Assembly (NCBI GenBank): GCA_964035545.1
Contig: OZ037770.1
Location: forward strand, 515,001-579,000
From: Bugula neritina
Lineage: Eukaryota > Bryozoa > Gymnolaemata > Cheilostomatida > Bugulidae
Direction of reading: 5' to 3'
DNA: 64,000 nt
Numbering within the stretch: position 1 is the first letter of the stretch; each line of letters opens with the position of its first letter. The notes beneath the pieces are model-generated. The model was not told the DNA's origin and did not search any database. It saw nothing but the letters and a program-made list of their open reading frames with translations. Of this stretch, positions 32,634 to 52,400 are shown piece by piece. Made by a program: the position numbers and the translations under genes.

Positions 32634-34280
32634 GAAAGATTTTACATATAACTGTATATGATTTAGACAGTTGCATACTGAATAAAAAGTAGTATGTATA
32701 TATAGTACAGGATACTTATAGTCGTTAAGTTAAACACCTAGACCTGTAGTCTCATAAGAAGTTGGAAGCTTAAGTTTGTTTTCTTTTAATTTAAAGCTAA
32801 CATTTGATAATTTTTATTCAGCTACTACCAATTGCTAGAATTTTTGTCATTTACCTGATAAAATTAATGTTTTGCTATTTGATATCCATCAGCAAGAAAC
32901 AATAAAATATAATATTTCATGAAAGATCACAGACTCAAATTGGTTGAATCCTCTCCCATGGAGATAGGTGAGAAAAATTTATTGAATTATTTAAGTAAAA
33001 CTTACCTGTACTTAATCGTAGCACACGAGAAATAGAATAAGCCTTCTTTTCCTCATCTCCCACACACGCAGTGTACAACTCAAATGTAACATTTTGGTTA
33101 CTTGGAAGATTTAGCTCATTTCTTGTCAACCTTTGTAATCCAGGTTTGACTAAAAAAAAAACCCATAGCAAAGGATTTAACTAACTATACAAGCTTGATT
33201 TTTGTTCAAGCAAAAAACTATTAGGAATAGAAGTAAAAAACAACAAATGATTTTTGAAATATTACATTAGTTTTGCAATTCTATATAGTATATAGTAAAC
33301 CAGCTTTTGAAATTGAATTTTTTTTAAATGCTATAGAAACCAAACATCAAATACGGAATTCTCCTTCTGTGTCTAATGTCAATGAATTTTAAGTACCCAT
33401 TACAACGATGACTAACAAAAAATTTGATTGAAAACAGATATCAATTTTTTCTGCCATTAAAAATTTTTCACTAAAAGAAATATTATGTATAACAGTACAT
33501 TTTAATTTACACAAGTTTTTTGACTGTGAGGGTTTAGTATAATATAAAAGCTGCAATTCTCAACTTTTTGACAGTAATATTTGAAAATTTGCAATCTATT
33601 GAAAAAAAATTTTCCTTATCAAATTTTAAACTGGATAAAAAAATAAAAATGTAAAGAAGATGGCGCAGCAAATTTTCCACAGGCCTAACCTAAAGCAAAA
33701 GTGAACCTTTTTGTTTTTATTTTGATAGAAATTGTAACTTATATACTTAGAAATAATAAAACAACTGTTGTCCCACAAAAGTTATTTGCTAAATCTGTAG
33801 TAACTCTACATGAGTTCAACACACAGATGCATATCCTTGAGAGCAACTATGTAAACATCAAATCGAGATTTTAGCTTCAAATATAAATTATTTTAGGACT
33901 AAAATAAATTTAAATGGCAAGATCAAACCTTCAACTTGTTAATGATGCTCTACACCAATAACTGAATATTGCACTATGAGTCCATTGTAGAAAGAAGGTC
34001 TTCCATATGATGTTTTCTCAGGTGGAGGATCAACGTGTACGGTGATGATATCATTCTTATCGTTTCCTACTTTAAACCCTTCGGCTTGCAATGGAGCTGA
34101 GAATATACACCAGAAATGTGACCTTATAGGGTGTCTTTGCTTGTAAAACTATAGATTATATAGATTATGGTATTTCAATGATTATGACAAGCTATGGTGT
34201 TATATTATATACAACTTTGAAAAAATGATTGCTTATAGCCCTATAGTGATTATATAATTCTTTCCTGATTAGTATTAACG

Positions 34281-34282
<2 letters not shown>

Positions 34283-34330
<48 letters not shown>

Positions 34331-34340
34331 TTATATACAT
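34283..34340. repeat. (AT)n microsatellite in intron 3 of gene D
   Basis: About 50 bp of AT dinucleotide immediately downstream, in transcript sense, of exon 3. Confidence 0.85.
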
Positions 34341-35449
34341 TATTATATATACCTAGATTGATGTGCACTCTTCTATCTATCCACAACTCGTAACCAGGTA
34401 CTCTGTAGGCCAGGAAGATTATTCTATACCTAGCTCCAGGTGACAGATAGCCATAATCTTTCTTAAAAAACAAATAATAATAAAATTGCTGTAAAATATA
34501 CTTCTTTTAATTTATAAATCTTTCTTCTTCTCTCATTTCTTCTTTTGCACTGTTACTCACGTAAAGCCAAAGCTCCCGGTTGCGGTCATGTAGGTAGTTG
34601 ACTTGAAAATCGTAAATTCTCTCGTAGCCTGGCCTAGAAATAACAAACTGATGTGCTACATTAAAGAGCGTAACTCCTGGAGGTCTGGTGGATGTAACTA
34701 GCCAGAGTGTTATGGTGCTCCTCAACGTCAAATGGGGATTGTTAACTTCTTCAACTGCTAGCGCTGTTCTGACAATTCTGCAATAAAACATCAGATTCAA
34801 ATTCAGTTTTAATTTTTGAATTGTCGAATACTTTAGCTTTGTGAGCTTTTTAGATTGGGTTTGAATACCAGTAGCAGCAAAAGAGCATTTAGACGTAAAT
34901 GCACCTACAAGAAAATGTCTACATTCCACTCTGAACAACCAACCATGTTTTTTAGAACTTTTTAAAAGAGATCAATTCTGAATATCTATAATAAAAAGTT
35001 GAATAGTGTCTAAATACACTTTCTCCAGTTTAGAAGTTATATTATAAAAGCTTTTCTGTAGTTTTCTGAAAACGCTCTTAAGGCAGAAGAAGTCAGCTAA
35101 CAGTAGTGATTTCTAATGCCGATATATCTTATCACGTTGCTGTTGAAGGTCAAAGTTTTTTTTTGGCCCTTATTAGCAAGATAAAAAGTTAAATAGTTTT
35201 GAAGACTTCTTATTAGTAAGTTTTGCATGTAGACCTAGTTACCATGTGCTTCATAAGAGGATCACAACTTTACAAAAAAACAAGTTGCCCTAGTAAAAAA
35301 CTGCCAACATGAAAAGCGTTATATAAGAAAAGTTGTTATGTAAGCCAACTTTATAATGACTAATCAACTCACAAATCTACATCCCTGTAATAAGCACCCA
35401 ACACCATGCGTTTCAGCAAGACCAGAATCATCCATCTCATGCTCCTCAT

Positions 35450-37290
35450 TTTTCTTTCTGAAATCGATTCAATTTTTTAGTACGAAAACAAAAATATTAT
35501 TATTGAGCTGATGAAATGTTTGAATATGTTATGATAAAAGTATTTGATAAATGTTCATTGTTAACTTATTGCTTTTGGTTCATGCCAAAGCATTTTTTAC
35601 TCAGCTATAAAAGCAGCTAGAGCATTTACATTATGAACAACTAAAAGTAAGAAGTTGGTAAGATAAAAATATTGACACAGTATAGAGAAACAAAATAAGG
35701 TACGAGTCATTGCAGACAATGCAGCAAAATATACAGGAGAGACGTAGTAAAAAAAACACTAAAATATATAAGACAAGTAATATAAGGGCAAGGCTAAAAA
35801 AGAGAAGTGGTGGTAGTGTCAAAAGATGAAGAATAGATTAATAAATGCAGCTGGTAAAAACATATGTTTTAAAATAGCATAAAAATATTTAACCTGAAAA
35901 GTATGCATTGATAAACATATGGTAAAATAATCACCTGTATATGTCAATCAGCTATAGCGGTAACTGCATGTAGCTCAGTAGGAGTATACATAGCTAGACA
36001 AGACAGAACAGAGAACTTTTAAGGCTGCTTGTTGTAAGGTAAAGAGAAAAAACATCTCAGAAGATTGCAAGAGGACAGTTTTTTGCTGGTAGATCCTGAT
36101 ATGAAGTCGGGATTATATAATATGCATTTTAGTGATGCAACTGTTCTGATTTTCCCTTCGTACCACGTTTTAGTAGAAGATATGGATTTAGTTGTGAATT
36201 TCTAAAGTGAAGCAAGTTAATCGAGTCTTTCTTAGTCTCAGTATACTTCAGGGTCTCAACCATTCTGTGGCTTTTCTCTAAATTAACTTGAAGGTAAATT
36301 TCAGCATAATATATTACATTAAATTCTTATATAAACAAAGTTAAAAGAAACTTGAGATGTCCCCAAGTGTTTTCCAAGTATCACCAAGTATCGAAAAATA
36401 TCAGCAAGTGCCAGAAATTGTCACCATGTGTCACCAAGTTTTACTAGGTGTCAGCAAGTGTCAACAAGTGTCAGCAAGTGTCAACAAGTGTCAACAAGTG
36501 TCAACAAGTGTCACCAGGTGTCAGCAAGTGTCACTAAGTTATCAAGATGAAAGGCTTGCCTGTAGTTAATTATTAAAACTGGATATTCAGATCAGATCAA
36601 TTCAATGTAATATATATGTATTTTTTGTAGAAGTTTATCAGTCTTGATAATATATATTGCACCGACAAAATATTTTATTAATAATTATAATATTTGCTTC
36701 ATTTAAAAATAATAACTTTGATCAAATACTAACTGACATATAATAATTATAGTCATAGCTGGTACTTCAATAAAACAGTAACAGTTTTCTGCTTTAAGTC
36801 AAACAATTTTCTATTTCAAAGTAATGCTTTTAAATATAAAGATAAAATTGACGATTTCTCTTAATTGTAAAAGTTTACACAGTTATAGAATGTGCTTATT
36901 CTATCGATTGGTGATTAAAATGAAAATTATTGTGGTTAGACATTTATTTGTGTTATACAGAGAGAATAAGGCACGGCAAAAAAATGGAAAGAAAAAGAAG
37001 AGAGAAAAAATGGATAAAAAAGCACACAAGCAAAACAGAAAGAAAGAAAGAAAGAAAGAAAGAGAGAGGGTAGAAAAAATCTGTAATGTCAAGAAGACTG
37101 GGTGCAAACAGTAAAGCATTATAGAACATACATTATCAGGTGTCCTAAACTTTAACAAATAAAAAACTGTTTAAAGTTGAAACAAATCAAATATAAATAA
37201 GCAATAACTATTGTTTATTAGTCAAATAAATTGGTTTACAAGCTGTTCTTATATGCTCAACACATAATTTACCTAGTAAACTTTCAAATT
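35450..37290. other. Spacer between genes D and E
   Basis: The longest spacer between neighbouring copies (1.84 kb). It holds the promoter region of D and, on the E side, the 3' UTR of E. Apart from a 10-bp minisatellite at 36361-36540 and a GAAA run near 37040, I see no feature. Apparent frames at 35631-35822 and 36824-37158 lack support. Confidence 0.5.
36361..36540. repeat. 10-bp minisatellite (TGTCAACAAG)n
   Basis: About 18 imperfect copies of a decamer alternating between TGTCACCAAG, TGTCAGCAAG and TGTCAACAAG, in the D-E spacer. Confidence 0.9.
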
Positions 37291-45715
<8,425 letters not shown>

Positions 45716-46413
45716 TGTGATCAAGTTTTAGTTAAAACTGCTAGTACTGGTATATTTCAATTAATTAAACTTTCAATAAATTGATTAGTGAAGGTGTTTA
45801 TTTTGATTTTTTTTATTTTTTTCCATTGTTGATTTGCATGAAAATAGTTTAAATTGCTATAATTATGTCCTAATATATTATAAATTTCAACATTATTTCA
45901 TCTTATGCTTTAAAATATTATTATATTTTAATATGAACTTCATGATATAATTTTGAGGATTACAGAAAATCAATTAACCAAGGTTATAAAAACAGAAAAG
46001 TCACTAAACCAGAGAAAGATTCTCAAATTTAATTAGGTGCATTAAACTGTTGATAGGGTTAGGGTTCAAACTGGAACAAAACAGTCTTTTTAAGCGAACT
46101 CGTCTTTTGAGCATTTTGATGTTTGCAAAAAGTGTGCCTTGAGTTTGTTATCATATTAAATGACCATAATATATCAACTGATTCAATTTAGAAATAACAA
46201 AGAAGGTGAGAAAAAAAGATAGAAAGACATAAACGGAGATGAAATTAAAAAAAGCGAGAGAAATAAAAATACATATTATGTTAGAGTGTGTTGAATAACA
46301 TTTTATTTGAATTTTCAAAATCAGGAAATACATATTTTGGTGTATGAGTTTAACATAAGACTATAATCCACTGCTTTAAGATGATTTATGAGTTTGTCTC
46401 CTGACATTGTGAG
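45716..46413. other. Spacer between genes E and F
   Basis: The shortest spacer of the array (698 bp), AT-rich. It holds the promoter side of E and the 3' UTR side of F. I see no other feature. Confidence 0.5.
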
Positions 46414-49400
46414 TTAAGGTCTGACAAGCTTGCTGTTCAGATTGTCTGAACTTTTTGCTGCTTTTATTGACACCATTTCAGATTTTAAATATTCATCCCA
46501 CTTTTGTGATTTGTTGCTATATGAAATCAACTAATTATCAGAAAACAGTCAAACACTCTGAACGACAATTTGTGTTGAAGTTTTAGTGATTGATTAATCA
46601 GTAAATGTAATGCATTTCTTCATTAACTAAAATTACAGCTTAGAAATTTAATGAGATGGGTTTCCCATAGGAAAGAAAACCTTTACTATGCTAGTGTTAA
46701 ATGTATAATAAGCTTAATCATTCAGACATGGGCTAGTATATCAAACACTTACTGAAAGAATAGACAAGTTGAACTCCATAACATAGCAGAAGTAATGCAG
46801 AGTCCAACTAAAGTAAGCACAGTTATATCTGCAAAAAGAAGCAAAACTTATTACTTAATGGTTTTGTAAAAACTACGATAATTTTCAAATTCATTGAAGC
46901 GTTCAAGTAGGTTAGAATTCTCTTCTTTAAATATAACTGATACACACTCAAAGGTTAATCTGACAATGCTTTAAAACATTCAATTAGTAAAATATTACAT
47001 GTTTCAACTCATCATACTGAGCTATGTCTTGACTAGTAGGCCCTATTATGTGTAAGACAACCGAGTTATTTTTTTTCAATTATTAATGCTGATTAATTGA
47101 TAAATTAATAATCAGTTAATAATTAATAATAACTATTTGAAGTACAATAGGGTTTAAACTGCCACTTGTAAACTCTGTAATTCAAACTAGCATTTCTTAA
47201 TCTAAAATAAATTTTGGTTGACTTTTAATGATAACTGATTGATCTCCTAATGATTCTGAACAGGGCAAGTTTACTAAAACAGGAACTTATAAATAAAATT
47301 CAGCTGATTATATTTGTGGTTTAAAAACAAAAGGTCTGTGCTGTCATCATCAATATGACTAATAACCACATGACTAAAACACTGAACAATAGTAAACAGA
47401 TTTGACTAACTTTCATCCTTTCTGAGTACTTGTCATTGAATTTAAGGAAATCTAATTGATTCTTAATTGATATATATAAGCTAGTCAAAGAAAAGTAATA
47501 AATTATAATTTTGCAAAATTTATTTTAAAAAAATTCAATAGAGCAGTGAATAAAAAGTCTTACCTTTTGGATCTATTTGTACTGACACAGATTTACTTTT
47601 AGCACTGGATAGGTCATTACGAATTGATGTGATCATTATGATCAAATCACTGACTGGGAAACGAGTTACTTTGGCAGTGAACTCATTTTCTGATAAAGTG
47701 TTGAAGTTTGTGATTGGAGAAAAAACGCAAAGCTGTATATGTTTCTCTTGACATATATGGATTCTGTATTCTTCTAAATTCTACGATGAATTATTTTAAA
47801 ATATTTAGATTACACATTTAATAAAAAAAATAATAAACCTCCTCTAATGTCTATGTTGAAACTAACTGTTTTAATTGTTAATTTTTAAAAAATCAATACA
47901 AAAAAATATTGATGTTTTTTCATTTATATTATCACAAAAAATACAAATATTGCAAATTGATTCAAGAATTTTAAAAAAGAGAGTTACTATAAGAATATAA
48001 TAAATGAGTCATCTCAATGCAGAAGTTTAGACTAGTAGACTTACTGAAACATTAAGTATAGTGAGTATATAATTACCTGAGAGTTACTCGAAGTATGTAG
48101 GCATGACATTGAAGTATCGAAAGAACAATAAAGTGGGGTCTGGCCGGCCAGGGGAAATACAAGGACCAAAAGTATAGTACTGATTTATAATTATTTTATC
48201 ACAAAGTCTATCGGCATGTTTCTCTACTGTAGGCTGACATCTTTCATCTCGTAGTCTCTCGTTCGTCGGTGACCCAATATGTATTTTAATAAACAAATGC
48301 ACATGACATTATAACGTAGCATCTCGCTAGTCCGTAATTAGTGATAAACAAAAGACACATAATAATATAACATCTCCCTTCTTAAGCAGGTGACTTCCTT
48401 CTATAACATTGTGATTAAGGTTGCTGAGATTAATAATATGATACGAGTATACATGATTAATATGGATTGGGGATTAACAATGAAACTAAATAACTATGTA
48501 CAGGGTGGGAAACGGCTAATAGCTTATCCCATGTGGAAGTCCTTGTATTTAGCGGGGAGGACTCCACGGTTGCTTCTGGGTTGACGCTCTGGTGGTGGTG
48601 CCGCGTTCCTGAGAGGTGTTGCAGGCAGGGCAGGCATGTGGGGGGAATCATTAGGAGCATCTCCAACATCAGAATCAGCAGCATCAGCGACACCAAGGGT
48701 CTGTGTGTTATCTGGTTTGAGGTGAACACGATTCCTACGCACTATAGACTGACCGTTGTCAACCAAGTAGGATCTGGGGGAGTCATGCTGCTCGACAATC
48801 ATTCCTGGCGACCATTCTTTGTCAGTGCTTGACCTGATTAGTGCAGGAGTCCCAGGTTCCAGATCAGCCAACGGCCGTGCATGGCGGTCATGGTACTTCT
48901 TCTGCAAGTTTTGGTTGGCTATTAGTTGTTGGCTAGCCTCAATAACAACTGGTTTAAGCGACTCGGCAGTGATTGGCAAATCACTTCTTAGGGCTCTGTT
49001 AAACAGAAGCTCAGCTGGACTGAAAGCACAGCCAGTGATAGGAGATTGCCTGTATCTGAGTAGTGACCTGTATATATCCTCTCTTTCATCCTCACATTTT
49101 TTTAGAAAGGCTTTCATCGTTTGCACATAACGCTCAGCCATTTCATTGGACTTAGGGTAGTGCGGACTAGATGTTACAATGGTGAAGCACCATTTTGATG
49201 CAAAAGTTTGCATGACTCTACTGCTGAAAGGCATGTTGTCCGCCAGAATGGACACTGGTACCCCGTGTACAGCAAATATGGATTTCAATGCCAAAACCAC
49301 GTCTTCAGCAGTCTTTCTCCTGAGTAATCTCAGCTCGGGGAAGTGGGAGTAACAGTCCACAACTACCAAGTAATCATTATTCTTATAGGACAGTATATCC

Positions 49401-52400
49401 ATAGCCACTTTATTCCATGGTAGACTTGGCAGCTCATGAGACATTAACGGCTCTTTCTGTTGACGGTTGGAAAACTTAGCGCAGGTGAGGCAACTTGACA
49501 CTTCATTCCGTATATCAGCAGATAGCCCAGGCCAATAGAATGATTTCCTCGCAAGCTCTCTGCATTTCTCAACGCCCAGGTGGCCCATGTGTAGCGACTT
49601 TAGAATGTGCTTCCTCTGTGACTTCGGAACTATAAGCCGCTCTTCAACGTAAAGAAATCCATCCACATCATAGATGTCAGATCTAACATTCCAGTAGGGT
49701 TGGATTTCTGTGGGGGCCTGACTCCGTCTACTCCATGACCAACCATCTTGCAGTGCTTTTTTCAGACTGTCCATTGTCGGGTCTTTAGCATATGACTGTC
49801 TCATCTCATTCATGGTGCTATCATCGGTTTCTAAGGCATGAACCATTACAACTTCACCTTCGAGATCACACTGATCATTTGTAACGCGCTGAAGGTAGGC
49901 TCGGGATAGTGTGTCAGCAATATATAAATACTTGCCCGGAACATATGTGAACTCAGCTATCCGGTATCTTTGTAGTCGCAGAAGTAGTCTTTGCAGCCTT
50001 GGGGATGCCTTGTGCAACGACTTGTTCATTATCGGGACGAGAGGTTTATGATCCGTCTGTATGTGAACAGCACGTCCATAGAGGTAGCTGTGAAAGCGCT
50101 CACAGCCGAACACAACTGCTAGCAGCTCCTTATCTATTTGGGGATAGTTGCACTCAGTCTCAGTTAAGCTGCGTTAAGCATAGGCAACAGGTTTACCTTC
50201 CTGTAGTAACACTGCACCAAGTCCCGACTTTGAAGCGTCAACTTGTAAATGCGCATCCTTGGTAACATCAAAATACTGCAAGACAGGTTCGGATGTAAGC
50301 AAGCGTTTAATTACCTGGAAGCTTTCCATTTGTTCTTTGGACCACACCCACTGACTATCACTCTTCAGTAGCACTCTCAAGGGCTCAGTACAGGCTGACA
50401 TGTTGGGTATGTGGGCTCTTAGAAAATTGAGAGCACCAATCAGTCTTTGTACTCCCTCTCGGTCTGTTGGGTCAGGCATGGCCTCAATAGCAGCTATCTT
50501 GTCTGGGTCAGGACGCAGACCATCTTTCGATACTATATGGCCTAAATAGCGTACCTCCGTCTGATTCAACTGAATCTTCTTGCGATTAAACTTCACATTA
50601 GCCTCTTTGGCCTTTACCAATAGCTTTCTCAGATTGGCATCATGTTCCTGTTGTGCCTTTCCAGCTACAATGATGTCATCAAAATACACTGAGACACCAG
50701 GCAAGTCTCCAAATATTTGCTCCACCTTCTTCTCAAAGACTTCAGCACTTGAGTGAAGACCAAATGGAAGTCTATCAAAACAGTAGCGACCATATGGGGT
50801 GTTGAACGTTGTGAGCAGACTACTCTCTTTGGTCAAGGCTACATGCCAGTATCCATGTTTCATGTCCATGATGGTGTAGTATTGCATACCATTGAATCTG
50901 AAGGCAATGTCTTCTAATGTGGGTATCTTGTGATGTTCTCGTCTCACTGCTCTGTTGAGGTCCTTGGGGTCTAGGCATATACGAACCGACCCATCTTTCT
51001 TTTCAACGCATACCATACTACTCACCCAGTTGGTTGGTACGTCAACCTTAGATATGATTCCAGATGCCTCCATATCATCCAGCTCCTTTTTCACTTTGTC
51101 TAACATACTGAGTGGGACACGTCTTGGATGATGAACCACAGGCTTCACATTCTCGTCAACACATATCTCGTGCTCTCCATCAAGTCTGCCAACTCCTTCA
51201 AACACCTCAGGGAACTCCTGAAGTATCGAGGTTGACAACTGATCAACTCTGCGGATCAGACCAAAAGATTCAGCAGCCTCGAGGCCAAGTATGGGAGGAA
51301 GGTCCTCATCAACCACCTCAAAGTGGACAATCTGGCTGTGCTCCTTGTGGTTCACGGTGAGTTGAACTGCACCCACATTCTTGATCTTGGTCTTATTATA
51401 GCCGTAAAGGCATACAGAAGTGGGCTTTAGAGTAGCACCAAGTGACTGAGCGGTTCTTAGGTTGATGCAATTTGTTTCAGCTCCAGTATCAATCTTAAAC
51501 TGAATATCATTGGCCTTTCCTTTGTCACTGACCTTCATCGGAAGAATCCAAGATTTTAATTTAGATTCAGTAGAAAGAGCACCAACAGCACCTATGAACA
51601 AGCTATTCATTTGTTTCTCTGCAAGAGCTTTGCCTTTGCAGACTTTCTCAAAGTGATTTTTCTTCCCGCAGTTATGACATGTCTCGCCATAAGCAGGACA
51701 TCTACCTTTGGCATGTGTATATCTACAAAATTTGCAATCTATGTTGTCCTTACGTGTGTTACTTCTGGTTTTATTTTGCGTAGCGCCAGACTGACTCTGC
51801 ACAGTGCTGACTGCAGCATCATTTATCTCATTGACTGTCTTCATAGTAGTATCACCGGCAGCCATCCTTGACATCTGCTGTTTGGTAATCTCAGCAGCAC
51901 GGATGTCATCTAAGGCACTCTCAAGTTTAACGTTTTTGTCACGGAGTAGCCGCTCCTTTAGCTTTCTATCAGTGAGTCCAAACACAATTCTGCAGAGAAG
52001 CATTCGGTCTCGCAATTCGCCAAAATCACATTTTGTAGCTTGAGTTTTTAGACGTTTCACAAAGGTGTCAATGGGCTCTCCATCACTCTGACTGAGAGAC
52101 CAAAAAACAAACCATTCATACAACACGTTACGCCGGGAATTGCAATAGGCTTCAAACTGCTCCAAAACATCAGCCATAACATCCTTGCTTTTACCTGCGG
52201 GAAAGTCAAATTGACCATAAATCTCAGTAGCTTCCTCACCAGCCTGGTTCAGAAGTATAGCAACCTGACGTCTATTAATACCCGCATTCTCAGGAGGAGG
52301 CTCTTGGCCACTCTCTTGAGGCTTCAAAACCAAATCACTTGCAAGCAAATAATTTTCCAAGGCCTTTCTCCACTTCCTCCAATTGTCTGACACATTACCT

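Larger units (their letters stand above)
28061..35449 (-). pseudogene. Array gene D: six-FN3-domain receptor-like gene with a nonsense codon
   Basis: Exons in transcript order: 35373-35449, 34561-34777, 34353-34461, 33929-34096, 33006-33149, 32354-32493, 31825-31942, 31180-31334, 30721-30868, 30293-30463, 29717-29869, 29513-29595, 28764-28986, 28583-28658, 28061-28181. Summed length is 2103 nt, a multiple of three. The signal peptide contains MRSMRWMILVLLKRMVLG. Exon 2 is 15 nt longer than in the other copies. Exon 4 contains TAA at 33939-33941 (codon 187) where B has CAA and E GAA, and its donor is a weak GTTTGA. All other exons are open. The sequence is close to E in exons 5-11. Because exon 4 is 168 nt and flanked by phase-1 introns, skipping it would remove the stop and keep the frame, so a shortened product is possible; otherwise this is a null allele or pseudogene. 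Confidence 0.8.
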
